Of a stretch of 64,000 nucleotides of DNA, positions 8,501 through 17,465 are shown piece after piece. The stretch covers positions 66,277 through 130,276 of the forward strand of contig MLAK01000100.1 in the NCBI GenBank assembly GCA_001839685.1, given 5' to 3'. A program made the position numbers and the translations under genes. Every line of letters begins with the position of its first letter. Positions within the stretch are counted from its first letter, which is position 1. The stretch comes from Tritrichomonas foetus. Its lineage: Eukaryota > Parabasalia > Tritrichomonadida > Tritrichomonadidae. Below the pieces are notes generated by a model. The model worked only from the letters and a program-made list of their open reading frames with translations, ran no database searches and was not told the origin of the DNA.

Positions 8501-8997
8501 TTCAAATTGTATTGATCAAAAAATGAACGATTGAAATATTTTACTTCTGTTTCAATTTCACTAATGATACCTTTTGGTGGAAGCTTGATATTAGTCAGCT
8601 TGATTTTGGTTTCTGCTTTAGTTTCCAAAAAAGTTTTGAAATGATTCATTAAAACATAATCATCATTTGAAACGGGTAGTAAGTCACATGAATTTGGTAT
8701 TTTTATGAAAAATTGACTTAATGATTGAGGAATGTCAAAATAAAATACACAACACAAATTTTGAGTACAAAATGCAAAAAAGTTATCTCTGTAAAAATGG
8801 AAAGTAATAAGTGGGCTAAACAATATGCGTGATATCAATTCATCAATATTTGGTGATTGAAATGTCAGGAATATGCAAGGGAGGTCAAAACTTCCGAAAA
8901 AGTTAAGTATATCGTATTTACCATTCACTACTGGTTTGTTAAAAGAAAACTGGTCATTAACTTGCTTGATTTTGGGAGGATTTGCCGCTTTCGTCAT
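5599..8997 (-). CDS. pseudokinase with Sel1 repeats and C-terminal zinc finger
   Basis: The product has 1132 residues. About 225-465 is a protein-kinase fold: the region ends with YLHQNGIIHQDLMIENIFV and then a C-lobe (LCLYGLILFEISTNSPPFEE). The catalytic loop reads HQDLMIEN instead of HRDLKxxN, the DFG position reads SHF, and no glycine-rich loop is clear. The domain is therefore probably catalytically dead. From about 500 to 1080 there are roughly ten Sel1-like repeats, which form superhelical scaffolds (for example AINYLTKAADAGDSDSQFTL). The end (about 1090-1125) carries CxxC, CxxC and HxxxH-type spacing (ECLTCGIFNGIKICAYCA), similar to a UBR-type or B-box zinc finger. Trichomonads have many kinase-Sel1 proteins. 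A scaffold role, perhaps in ubiquitin or stress signalling, is inference. Confidence 0.8.
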   Translation of the reverse strand: MTKAANPPKIKQVNDQFSFNKPVVNGKYDILNFFGSFDLPCIFLTFQSPNIDELISRILFSPLITFHFYRDNFFAFCTQNLCCVFYFDIPQSLSQFFIKIPNSCDLLPVSNDDYVLMNHFKTFLETKAETKIKLTNIKLPPKGIISEIETEVKYFNRSFFDQYNLNENDQGMNYSKYFFISKDVISSFYIRRNYYSLASFKYTLYTPCPENEFNEYQSNDFIFLRFLESKNLRLLMEKKTRFICVLKLFDNEDQWKHEKTVFEELKEKSVLTHQNIINCFGFIDTSPPCFLYQFYPNYDLRKFLKNNPSLHDTRKTSIAYQILGGLDYLHQNGIIHQDLMIENIFVSTDNNIVLSHFSNCCIYIYNQSNDQENEIDIFNFQNSLSFQDDLCLYGLILFEISTNSPPFEENEKSPLNLLDKVQKNIAPKLPYTIGSIIKLYELCVRPGSSNRVSSVVLLWRFMKFYYYFIDANVFIVLNNNDYRKQLEYNVSIPRRRDIDYLFDMSEQNDAESIYFIGFLYKNGIYFENNENLAFSKFSKAANLGYPEAIYEIAVSYLTGTGLPSKLDSPQRVINGYNLLMQNQNLQNPKIFYELAKCYSNDTIIQRNDQMRDDLLHKAAELSYSPALKLLGDLNSHFNKEKSEFFEMEKAIEFYNSAALCGDGDAYYSLYKIYTSGYDNQKFHKKQLFEFLIMAISLGSSDALLEISKILNNYTAEKKLSENNATGTKQTNNSDNIEFPDFNVHQFIGLLEIGSIQNNVIAFRILGHFYLFGEVIEKDITKAINYLTKAADAGDSDSQFTLAKEYFEHVNIDQNLNKAYQYYTAYKKSGGKNIINDLEDSSKNTCPNISLWKKKENDVEIDFYNGIMPFYVFDHEIIENYTQDNRNEQCYNDALYYQSRIMMKEIPKRYTFQNLINVLEKSARTNCDAQVVLGKIYAYGIGVSQNIQKSLELFEQASNAGNNEAHYYLSKVLPKNENERSLDLLILSASNGFVIAECKVGQMFLEDDVDFAVDYLVSAIKKKNMLAHYYLGLIYERSGLSANSIDLYKEAASVCCFEAKKHLENKKINITYEQNNCQKNYIHGHFFECLTCGIFNGIKICAYCARTKHEGHILIDLGEMYSEECDDVIPIQH

Positions 8998-9601
8998 GTT
9001 TTTTTAAGCCATTTATAATCAGAATTTTTTGAATAACCGACTGAAAAAGCTCACAAAAAGTTCGTGATAATGCTGACATTTCTGACATAGTAAACATTTC
9101 TTAAGCGTTAGGTATTCCTCTGCATTACAACCAAACTTACTACCGAGTTTGGTCAATTCAAAAAGTGAATTTCGAAAGTTCTTACATTTCTATCGGTGCG
9201 ACCAGTTATCGTTCATTCATTAAATTCTATTTATTCTTTCCTAAAGGATTGATCAATCAATATTCGAATGATATATTGATTGATTATTTTTCTTAAATGC
9301 ACAAGCATTTACCATGATATCTTGTATTAATATTGTAGATAACAGAGAAAAGTGGCTAAATCGATTCGAATCATCTTAATGAGAAAATTTAGAATAGTAA
9401 TTTTATTTAGAACTTATATAACATTTATATATATACATCTATATGTATATTTTTGATAGTATTTACAATATCAAAATTCAAAAATGCTGGCCATAAATTG
9501 AATCTAACTGTGTTTGAAAATAACACTCTTCAATGATATAATCCTACCATCATCAACTCATTTTAATATGATTTCCGAAACATATTTACAAAATTTGTAC
9601 A
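8998..9601. other. intergenic with a dispersed repeat copy
   Basis: This lies between the start of the pseudokinase-Sel1 gene and the end of the CDC5-like gene. It holds the repeat stretch at 9120-9180 and AT-rich DNA with a TATATATACATCTATATG run near 9425-9445. No gene was recognised. Confidence 0.5.
9120..9180 (+). repeat. dispersed repeat copy
   Basis: TCTGCATTACAACC followed by ttactaccgagtttggtcaa repeats both the tip of the inverted-repeat unit at 2064 and the core seen at 2362-2416. No inverted partner is evident here, so it looks like a truncated copy. Confidence 0.4.
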
Positions 9602-11323
9602 TTATTTGTTTTTTCTTTGCCTTCTTTCTTCTTCTTTCCTTTCTTGTTTTATTCGAAGGTATTCTGAATTTAATGCAATCATTTCTTTTTCAAGGTTCTT
9701 TGTGACCGCCACAAGATCTTCAATTCTCGCTTCAAGGCTGCGAACCTCAAAATCTCGAATTTCACGATAAAGTCTCCTATGGTTTGCTAAAGTATACAAT
9801 TCTTTTAATTCTTGATTCAATCTTGTTAATAACAATCCACAAGATTGATCGACATTATATGTTTTAGAAAGATAAAACTCCCTTAATTTATTAACTTTTT
9901 CTTGTTTTCTGAGAATTCTGGTCTCTATGTCGTAATTTGGTTGATCATTTTCATGCAATTTTTCCCAAATATCAGTAAAAGCTTCAAAATCTGGTTCGCG
10001 ACCAGCTATTTCATCATTAATCAGTTTCTGTACATTTAATAGGTCCATTGGTGAAATTTCTTCGAATTGTGATAAATCATTTTCACGTCCATTGTTTGGT
10101 GGATAGAGTAGATGCATTGGAACTTTTGTAGAAGGCGGAAAGAGTTTTGCATCTCGGTAAGCAAGCCTGATTGACTCTTCGACAACTAATTGATCAGCTT
10201 GCTTTTCAAATGAATCGAGTTCTCCTTGATTATGTTGATTGCCTGCTTGAGTAAGGTCTGTTTGATAGATTGGAGAAATTGATACAGGATATGGTCTTGG
10301 AAGATCATTTTCTACTGGTTTTGTTTTATAGATTTCTTCTTCCATTTCTGGTTCAGGATTCCAGGCTTCTTCAATATTTTTCTTTCGGTGAAATAAAGAG
10401 AGGCTTCTTGGCTGCTCAAAGAAATCGGTATTATTATGTCTTAATAGTTCAATATTTTTTAGTTCAACATCTCCGATTTGTGGCGTAGGCATCATTAATC
10501 CAGTGTGTTTATTGAAGTAAGGTAGATCAAGTTTTGCTTCTTCTTTTCTAAGTTCTTCTTTTACTTTATTAATTGTTATTTCTTTTGATTTCTTTCTTTC
10601 TTCAACTTTTTTCTTAATTCGTCTAATTCTTTCTTGTTTTGCAATTTTATCATCATCTGTTGTGTCAAATTTAACTTTTTTGGCTGTATGGGTGGTTAGC
10701 ACGTCTATTTCGTATTCTTTATCTTCCCACATATTCTTCTCTTCAAGAACAATTCCTGCGGCTTCAAGTTCTCTCTTTTTTCTTAATGCAATGATTTTTC
10801 GCATCACATCGAGTTGTCTTTCACGTGCCTTCCTTCTGGCCTTCTTTCCCTGAGTGTTAGCAAGACGAGCTCTGGCTTCAGCAAGCATTTCTTTCTCATC
10901 TATATCAAGTTCTATTGGATCTGGAGCAGCATCTAATGTTTCGAAATTTGGCATCATTTCATGTGCAACAGCTGCGTCGTTATCTGAAAAGTGGGGTGTA
11001 GCGGATGCTTTGTCGACTAATTCTCGATAGCGTTCAACACATTGATAAGGACTACGTCCAAAATATTGAGCGACGGTTCTCCATTGCATGGGCATAAGTC
11101 TGGCGAAATGGAGTAATTTTTCATCTTCTCGTTGCGTCCATGGTGTTTTTCGAAGCGTAGGGTCTAAATATTCTTCCCAGCGAGCTTTAACTTGTTGTGC
11201 GGTTTTTCTTGGAAGAAGAGAGGCAATACGAAGCCACTGATTTCCTCCATACTTCATAAAAGCAGCCATTAATACTTGATCTTCGACATTAGACCAAATA
11301 CCACCACGAATAAAGATTTTCAT
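9602..11323 (-). CDS. CDC5: CDC5/Cef1-type Myb-related pre-mRNA splicing factor
   Basis: The frame extends upstream to 11413, but CDC5 proteins start right before the first Myb repeat. The ATG at 11323 (MKIFIRGGIWSNVEDQVL) is therefore preferred, giving 573 residues. Two Myb repeats follow at about 6-56 and 57-107, with the typical tryptophans and the CDC5 wording NQWLRIASLLPRKTAQQVKA, RWEEYLDP and MPMQWRTVAQYFGRSPYQC. A Glu/Lys/Arg-rich middle and a coiled-coil C-terminus complete the family layout. The protein is somewhat shorter than the roughly 800 residues of human CDC5L. CDC5/Cef1 is a core member of the Prp19-associated complex that activates the spliceosome in the nucleus. Its presence fits a genome with few but functional introns. 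Confidence 0.92.
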   Translation of the reverse strand: MKIFIRGGIWSNVEDQVLMAAFMKYGGNQWLRIASLLPRKTAQQVKARWEEYLDPTLRKTPWTQREDEKLLHFARLMPMQWRTVAQYFGRSPYQCVERYRELVDKASATPHFSDNDAAVAHEMMPNFETLDAAPDPIELDIDEKEMLAEARARLANTQGKKARRKARERQLDVMRKIIALRKKRELEAAGIVLEEKNMWEDKEYEIDVLTTHTAKKVKFDTTDDDKIAKQERIRRIKKKVEERKKSKEITINKVKEELRKEEAKLDLPYFNKHTGLMMPTPQIGDVELKNIELLRHNNTDFFEQPRSLSLFHRKKNIEEAWNPEPEMEEEIYKTKPVENDLPRPYPVSISPIYQTDLTQAGNQHNQGELDSFEKQADQLVVEESIRLAYRDAKLFPPSTKVPMHLLYPPNNGRENDLSQFEEISPMDLLNVQKLINDEIAGREPDFEAFTDIWEKLHENDQPNYDIETRILRKQEKVNKLREFYLSKTYNVDQSCGLLLTRLNQELKELYTLANHRRLYREIRDFEVRSLEARIEDLVAVTKNLEKEMIALNSEYLRIKQERKEEERRQRKNK

Positions 11324-11565
11324 TCTTTGTTGCTCACTTTGGGGATTTTGATAATGATATGTTATATGAAAAATATAGTTTTCAATAATTATTTGGCCAA
11401 TTATAATTGGCATCAAACAAATTTATTTGATTATCAATCAAAATAATTTGGAATAACACCTTCTTCATGCAAACACGTTTGAATAACATTGGAATCAAGA
11501 AAAAAGCCTGTTGATCAAAATGATAAAAGAAATGGAAAAAAGTCTGAGTTCTAAAACTTATTTTA

Positions 11566-13014
11566 TTACAATTTTTCGTTATATTTGGCTAGTGTAAAGT
11601 ATTTGTTATATTTAATATCAAGAACACCTGGTTCATCCTTTTCTTTTTCAAATGTATTAAACTGTCTCTTGAAAGATTGATAAAATTTAGTTTGTTGATA
11701 CAAAGTTTTTTCTTCTGGTGTCATTCTGTTCATGAATTCTTCTTCTTCTTCAGGTGTTCTTTTCTTTCCATCATCCTTTTTCTTATAAACAATTTGATAA
11801 TAATTATGAATTCTCGTAATTATATCATCATACATTTCCATATTAGTATCATGTAGCTTTTTAAAACAGAATTTATTAATTACATCAATGACTCCTCCAA
11901 TTGCGAAATGAGGATATTCATCTTTTGTTGTTGTATGAGTTTTAATCCATGTGTGAATCATGTGAACATCACCAATATAACACCAATATGCAAAATATGG
12001 TGCAGAACATGATGAATATTGTGATGCAACTTTTGTAAGGTTATCAACATTAGATCGGAATTCATCAGTTGGCATTTTATTTACATCGATCATATTGAAA
12101 ATCGAAAACGCTTGAGATTCAAAAACTTTTCGATACGGATCATTTCGTGGAAAAATGAATGACATAATGAGTCCAAAAATTGAGCCTTTAATTGGATTGG
12201 CATTCTTTAAAATTTCGAGAAGAATTTCAATGAAACATCGAATTCCACCAACAATTTGTGTTGGATCTTTAAACATGATACTTTTGATATCATCTGCATA
12301 TTCTGGAATACGTTCATCATTAACAACTCGATAAATAGCTGCTTGTAGTTCAGCCTTTCGAGTGAAGTCGACTTGATGAGGAATGTTCAGATCATCTTCC
12401 TCTTCGTTTTCGTCGTCAAAAACGATTTCAGAAAGTTTATATAATTGCTTTTCATAGTTAGCACGTATTATTTTTGGTTTTTTTTGAAAAGCGTCGATGT
12501 CTGTAAATCTGGAAGAAAATATAAATTTTTCATTATTTCCAGGAACTTTGTTATTATCCAATAATTTTTCTATTGGATTAGAATTTGAGTTTTTATCTTC
12601 TTTTTCATTTAATTCAATTGTATTTGTTTTTGATTTTTGATGATTTGAAAATAAAGGCTTAATTTTTGCCTTTTCTTGATTTGATGATGCTTTTTTGACA
12701 GAAATAATGTGTTTGCTTTTTGAAACTTCATCTTTGTGTCTTTCATTATTGAAATTATTAAATGAATTATTATTGAAATTATTATTATTTGAATATTTTG
12801 ATTCGTATTCTTTGCGCTTTTGTTTGGACTTTTCTAATTCATTATTGTAAGTAACGACAAAAATAAACAGTATGGCATTAAAAGCGACAACGATTGCTGT
12901 GGATGGATTCTTTTGATAAATTATTGACGTCAAAACAAATGCAAGAAAAGACAAGGTTCGAAACATTTTAGTGTTTATGATTGTCGTAATTGGAATGCGG
13001 TTCGGATCTTTCAT
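11566..13014 (-). CDS. membrane-anchored conserved-looking protein, unknown family
   Basis: The product has 482 residues. Two adjacent hydrophobic segments lie near the N-terminus (about 17-34 and 39-56), probably a hairpin membrane anchor. A low-complexity Asn/Phe tract follows (about 74-92). A Lys/Ser-rich linker comes next, with an acidic patch (DDENEEEDDLN near 205). The second half is mostly predicted helix, without motifs I recognise, and ends in a charged region (TPEEEEEFMNRMTPEEK). The layout suggests a cytoplasmic helical domain tethered to the ER or another membrane. I considered CCDC47-like proteins but could not see their signature. Start ATG at 13014; frame intact. Confidence 0.65.
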   Translation of the reverse strand: MKDPNRIPITTIINTKMFRTLSFLAFVLTSIIYQKNPSTAIVVAFNAILFIFVVTYNNELEKSKQKRKEYESKYSNNNNFNNNSFNNFNNERHKDEVSKSKHIISVKKASSNQEKAKIKPLFSNHQKSKTNTIELNEKEDKNSNSNPIEKLLDNNKVPGNNEKFIFSSRFTDIDAFQKKPKIIRANYEKQLYKLSEIVFDDENEEEDDLNIPHQVDFTRKAELQAAIYRVVNDERIPEYADDIKSIMFKDPTQIVGGIRCFIEILLEILKNANPIKGSIFGLIMSFIFPRNDPYRKVFESQAFSIFNMIDVNKMPTDEFRSNVDNLTKVASQYSSCSAPYFAYWCYIGDVHMIHTWIKTHTTTKDEYPHFAIGGVIDVINKFCFKKLHDTNMEMYDDIITRIHNYYQIVYKKKDDGKKRTPEEEEEFMNRMTPEEKTLYQQTKFYQSFKRQFNTFEKEKDEPGVLDIKYNKYFTLAKYNEKL

Positions 13015-13311
13015 GATTGACGCAAAGTTTCCAAATACTATTAAAGAACTTTTTCTTTCTTTACAACCATTTACATTCTCAAATCATTCTATCTCTATTT
13101 GGTTGTCATATATCAACTTTTTCCGTATATAAGACTATTTATTAATTCAAAATATTATACCTTACAAAAAGCTGTTTAAAATCTCCAAAAACTGTCCAAG
13201 TTAAAGTAAAAATCATCTAACAAAATCTGAAAAACAAAGACACTCAAAAAATAAAAGGAAAGTAGGTCATGATTTACTCATACAAAATAATAATAATATA
13301 TAGATAATAAT

Positions 13312-13656
13312 TCAAAAAGAAATGCGTTTGACCAAAAGGGCTAAAGTTATTGGATGATTTCCGGTATTTATGAGAGTCATTTCTTGATCAGGAGCCCAAA
13401 CAACTTGTAATCGTTGTGATGGCTTATTCGAATTGAGCGAGCATAAAGTTACGATACATCGATCGATACAACACTGGAGAATCGCATGTGCTTTGTCGGT
13501 TTTTTCTGGTCTAACTGTCAGTGAAGCGTTTGATAAAACTACGGTTTTGTATAATGGCTTTCCCCACGAATGATTTGGCCGTAGGTAGATCATTTTATTT
13601 TCCCAAAAATCGCCGTCGTCTGAATCGGAGCTGTCTGAAAGATTTATCGTGCTCAT
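13312..13656 (-). CDS. small beta-rich protein, unknown
   Basis: The product has 114 residues. An acidic Ser/Asp N-terminus (LSDSSDSDDGDFWE) looks like a casein-kinase-2 site cluster. It is followed by about 90 residues of alternating hydrophobic pattern that suggest a beta-sandwich (LQVVWAPDQEMTLINTGNHP). The size and a W-G-x-x-L-like spacing loosely recall nucleoplasmin-type core domains, but this is not strong enough for a call. It is divergently arranged with LSm2, with 96 bp between the two ATGs. That short space must hold both promoters. A TCACGCTTG stretch about 20 bases before the ATG may be its initiator. Confidence 0.6.
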   Translation of the reverse strand: MSTINLSDSSDSDDGDFWENKMIYLRPNHSWGKPLYKTVVLSNASLTVRPEKTDKAHAILQCCIDRCIVTLCSLNSNKPSQRLQVVWAPDQEMTLINTGNHPITLALLVKRISF

Positions 13657-13752
13657 TTCCTTGAGAAATCAAGCGTGAAGTTTAGTAGAGGAGTAAACGG
13701 TCGACAACTTTAATTAGCCTTAGCTTTTTTAATTTTTTCACCATTATTTGAA

Positions 13753-14070
13753 ATGAGCTCATCAAATGAAAAGAGCCTATTTCATCCGTTTTTTAAATCA
13801 CTAATCGGACATAAGGTTATCGCTGAACTTAGGAACGAAGTCGTTATTAAAGGAATTTTGAAATCGTGCGATCGATATTTGAATTTATATCTAATCGACG
13901 TTGAAATATTGAACCGAGTTGCCTTCCCCCATTTAAATCCAGTTGCTGATACTTTTATTCGAGGATCATCTCTCAGATACATCCACCTTCCCCCAGAAGA
14001 AGTCGATCTCAACAAACTGAAAAATGAAACCAGAATATATAACGAAGAACTTCGAAAAAGCCATCTTTAA
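13753..14070 (+). CDS. LSM2: U6 snRNA-associated Sm-like protein LSm2
   Basis: The product has 105 residues. After ten extra N-terminal residues the Sm fold begins with LFHPFFKSLIGHKVIAELRN (Sm1 motif with GILKSCDRYLNLYLIDVEI). The Sm2 motif is FIRGSSLRYIHLPPEEVD. The FFKSLIG and FIRGSSLRYIHLP wording is specific to LSm2 among Sm-like proteins. LSm2 is part of the LSm2-8 ring on U6 snRNA in the nucleus and the LSm1-7 ring in mRNA decay. The ATG is preceded by TTTCACCATTATTTG, an initiator-like stretch. An unusual 20-bp tandem array follows directly after the gene. With the CDC5-like gene nearby it gives two spliceosome components within 5 kb. Confidence 0.93.
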   Translation: MSSSNEKSLFHPFFKSLIGHKVIAELRNEVVIKGILKSCDRYLNLYLIDVEILNRVAFPHLNPVADTFIRGSSLRYIHLPPEEVDLNKLKNETRIYNEELRKSHL

Positions 14071-14104
14071 TGTTTTCATTGTCGCTTTCTTATTATTATG
14101 ATTA

Positions 14105-14310
14105 ATTATTGTTATTTAATAAAGATTATTGTTATTTAATAAATATTATTATGATTTAATAAAAATTGTATCCATAAAAATGGTCATTTGGTGCACCTAT
14201 ATGATTTAATAAAGATTACTATGATTTAATAAAGATTACTATGATTTAATAAAGATTATTATGATTTAATAAAGATTATTATGATTTAATAAAGATTATT
14301 ATGATATAAT
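14105..14310 (+). repeat. 20-bp tandem repeat array with AATAAAG in every unit
   Basis: Units close to ATTATTATGATTTAATAAAG occur three times at 14105-14165 and then, after a 36-bp unrelated spacer, about five and a half times at 14201-14310. Variants exchange gtt for atg and act for att. The array starts some 35 bp after the LSm2 stop codon, so it lies where the 3' untranslated region and poly(A) site are expected. Each unit supplies a TAATAAA poly(A)-signal-like word. Confidence 0.9.
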
Positions 14311-14882
14311 ATTGGCAATAATAATGCATACTATGGAATATTGTTTGATTTTATTATTTAATTTTCCATATCGTCTTCTTATTTTTAATATCATCATCTA
14401 TTATTATATTACAATGAGTGCAATGTCATTTTGAACATCAAAAACAAACTTAATATATCAGGAATCTTGTTCGTGATATGAATGATATGCTTATTAAATA
14501 TAAATTGAACATCACCATTAAGACGCTCTCGAAAATGGTAGTTTTATGAGTAACAAAGCAAAACACAAAAAGACAGTTGAATATTAAGAAAGATTCATTA
14601 GAAGTTGAAAGATATAAAGCAAAGATATGGTTTAAATGTAATGACATCAGTACCTTTTCAAAAAGCAAATTTATGCTAAAAAGAAAAGAGAAAAATAATG
14701 GAGTATTTCACCTAGTTCATATGTGTGCTCAACAACAATATCTAAATTCAATACAGGAGAAATCAAGCATCATCAAGAATTTCTCATTCCATTTTACTTT
14801 GTTATCAATTTTGTGTCCAGTTATTGATCAACATTATGATCTGATGCAAAATGTAGGAATTGTAAATTCAAGAAAATGAATA
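14311..14882. other. intergenic, no supported gene
   Basis: AT-rich DNA lies between the tandem array and the tetraspanin-like gene's 3' end. A 100-codon open stretch at 14577-14879 on the plus strand needs a TTG start and has no recognisable content, so it is not called. Confidence 0.5.
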
Positions 14883-15503
14883 TTAATCAAACTTATCATC
14901 TGTAAAATCTTTAATTCCATCATCAGGATCTTCCACAAAAATGAAGAAAATTACATTTAAGATCAAATAGCATGATAAAATGACTAATGATGCAATTGTG
15001 TATGGCTTACAACTTTCAGGAATTTTGTTAATTTTGTTGAAAATTATATTTTTACATCCATCTTCCCCATCCCATTCGATATCGGCTATTGTGTAATTAT
15101 AGCAGTTAATTTCTATTGCCATAGTACGTATATAATATTGATACTGATGAGCATCATTTATTTTTGGAATAACAGTATCAAGTGAATTGTAAATATCATT
15201 ACAAGCCAAAAATGCTAAAACTGACAAAATTACAAGTAACAAAATAAAAAATGAGTAAGACCCTTGCCAGCATTTGTTATATTTTGTTGCTCCTGTGAAA
15301 CCCATCAGTAATACTGTTGTTGAAAGTACCAATTCGATTAAAATAGATGGTTTAAAAAGCCAAAAAACAAAAGGAGTGAAAGATGCATCAGGAATTTTCT
15401 GAAATGGAATTATTGTTGTGGCTAGCATTGCTGCTAATACTAGAACATTTGCAGTCACTAAAATAACTCGAATTAATTTTTGTGAAAGATATAGTTGATT
15501 CAT
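14883..15503 (-). CDS. four-transmembrane (tetraspanin-like) protein
   Basis: The product has 206 residues with four hydrophobic segments at about 10-32, 45-68, 82-102 and 165-190. Three are close together, then comes a hydrophilic loop of about 60 residues with several cysteines (around NCYNYTIAD, DGC and ESCK), and then the fourth. The C-terminus is short and acidic (EDPDDGIKDFTDDKFD). This is the topology of tetraspanins, which organise membrane microdomains and are expanded in trichomonads. The diagnostic CCG of the large loop is absent, so the name is descriptive only. NYT in the loop is a possible N-glycosylation site. Confidence 0.65.
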   Translation of the reverse strand: MNQLYLSQKLIRVILVTANVLVLAAMLATTIIPFQKIPDASFTPFVFWLFKPSILIELVLSTTVLLMGFTGATKYNKCWQGSYSFFILLLVILSVLAFLACNDIYNSLDTVIPKINDAHQYQYYIRTMAIEINCYNYTIADIEWDGEDGCKNIIFNKINKIPESCKPYTIASLVILSCYLILNVIFFIFVEDPDDGIKDFTDDKFD

Positions 15504-15748
15504 ACGAAGAAATATTTTTGCTTAGATTCAAAAATTGATTAATGTTTTTAAATACATTATTATTATTCAATATGATGTTATTCACTTCACATATCAAACA
15601 CAATTTCACACACTTTCACAAATTCATCACAGGATCAATTCTTATGAGTCCCATTGATACACAAATCAGACCAGAAACATCAATAAAAAGACAAGAAGAT
15701 GGATTGGAAAACCAAAATATGAATTTATCGAAAAATAATATTTCTATT

Positions 15749-16927
15749 TTATAAAAACACTTGCGCTAATTTTCCAATTCTATCTCCCATATTTTTAACT
15801 TTGAGACTCATCTCATCGAACGTCATTACTTTTTCGGCTTGATTCTTCACTGCTGACGAAACCGCATTAATAATGTATTGGTGTTCTTCAAATGGGCAAA
15901 GCTTCATTGCAGCTGCGGCTGAAATTAACGCGTTTAATTGACATTCCAATTTTTCAATCATTATTTTTCCTTGTTTCAGAAATCCATTATTGTTCTTTTT
16001 CAATCTCCTTGATTTATCCTTAAGTTTTTTCACAGTTTCAGTCTTTTCTTTATACAATCTATTTAATTCAGCATCTTGACTTTTCATCATTTCATACCTG
16101 CGAACATTTAGTCGTTCAATATTTCGAATTCTTTCACGTGCAGCATTACACAAAGTTGCTCCTTTCTTTTGAGCAATTGTTCTTTGTCTAATTTTCTTTT
16201 GAGTTACTGCCATTTCAAACTCACTTGCTTTAGTTAACAAATTTTCCTTCTTCCTGTCCATCGCATCAATCATTGATTTATGCTGTGAAACACTTTCAGT
16301 GTTGGTGAATTTTTCAGCATTAATTCTTTGAAGTAATTCATCAAGTTGAACATCAATTCTTTGATGCGCATCTGCATTTTGCTTTTGATAGTCTTCCAGG
16401 AAACTTTCAAAGCATGCCTCATCCTTATTTCTTAAGTTAACTTCTTCTTCAAACACATAATGTTGTGTTGATGCAAGATCTTCCCATTTTCTGAGAAGCT
16501 CAGAAAGCACTTTTGAATATTTTTGATCAGGAATAACTTTTTTGATTTTTGGTTGCTCGAATTGCTCATGATCGAGGGCAATTTTGTAGTCTATTGTTGA
16601 AGAGTCTGTTTCGGCATATGGCAAAAGTCTCCAAATCTCATTTTGTAAAAGCCTGTTTTGGAATTGTAATTTGGCATTCAAACATTCTGCATTTAAAATT
16701 TCTTCCCTTGTTCTCAAAATTTGTAAATGATTTTTGCTGAGAATATTTTTAAGTTCATTTAATTCAGTACATTTTTGCACAGCTGTTCGATCGAGTTCGA
16801 CAACTTCTTCCCAACTTTTTCGTAGTTCTTCAACTCTGTCAAGCATTTGCTGCTTTTCTGCAGCAAAAGACTCTTCTGTAGCATTAAAATAAAAATCGAA
16901 ATCGAATGCATTGGATGGTTGCGACAT
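15749..16927 (-). CDS. coiled-coil protein, unknown
   Basis: The product has 392 residues. A short acidic/aromatic start (AFDFDFYFNATEES) is followed by almost continuous helix-forming sequence to about residue 330, with Leu at heptad spacing and many Glu, Lys, Arg and Gln. The last 60 residues are a smaller mixed helical region. There are no membrane segments or catalytic motifs. Possible roles include cytoskeleton, basal body or centrosome-like structures, but no family was recognised. The next gene upstream is another, far longer, coiled-coil protein on the same strand. There is no sequence similarity between them beyond composition. Confidence 0.7.
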   Translation of the reverse strand: MSQPSNAFDFDFYFNATEESFAAEKQQMLDRVEELRKSWEEVVELDRTAVQKCTELNELKNILSKNHLQILRTREEILNAECLNAKLQFQNRLLQNEIWRLLPYAETDSSTIDYKIALDHEQFEQPKIKKVIPDQKYSKVLSELLRKWEDLASTQHYVFEEEVNLRNKDEACFESFLEDYQKQNADAHQRIDVQLDELLQRINAEKFTNTESVSQHKSMIDAMDRKKENLLTKASEFEMAVTQKKIRQRTIAQKKGATLCNAARERIRNIERLNVRRYEMMKSQDAELNRLYKEKTETVKKLKDKSRRLKKNNNGFLKQGKIMIEKLECQLNALISAAAAMKLCPFEEHQYIINAVSSAVKNQAEKVMTFDEMSLKVKNMGDRIGKLAQVFL

Positions 16928-17465
16928 GAAAATTTGATTTTGTGTGTTTTAACGTGTTTTGGTGTTGTAAACTTCACAAAGTAAAAAATATTCCCGCCAA
17001 AAAATATATTTTTTGTTTTATTTTTACACTGTTAATTATAATCTATTTCACACGAATAAAAGTGCCTATTTACAAATATTTTTAATGAGAATTCAACTCG
17101 CATAACTTTGGTTAAAATAGAAATCATGATATTCATCATAATTCATTTCCTTAGAATTATGATGACTAATATTCTATCTTAAAGGCAAAAGAGATACTCC
17201 TTTTGAACATAAATTTGTTAAAATTCGAATTTATAATTTCAAATAAAGGTTGCCAATAACTAGTATCTCTTTTTCTAAAGGGTTTCACAATAGTGCACTT
17301 CATTGAAGATGACATTTATTTGGTCATAGAATTCCAAAGAATGTGAACTTTCATTAGGAAAATTCCTTAAATAACATCTGCTGGCAAAAATATCGAAAAG
17401 AAAAAGTTGGGAAAACACATAAATTTTATTAAACAATATAATATATGAGAACAAAAGTCTATATA
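16928..17465. other. intergenic with a 12-bp inverted repeat
   Basis: No gene was seen. AAAAGAGATACT (17187-17198) and its exact reverse complement (17262-17273) face each other across a 63-bp gap. They could form a stem in the region downstream of the giant coiled-coil gene. The rest is AT-rich spacer. Confidence 0.45.

Noticed and set aside
14577..14879. 100-codon plus-strand frame between LSm2 and the tetraspanin-like gene
   Set aside because: It has only a TTG start, no initiator motif, and no recognisable domain or composition.
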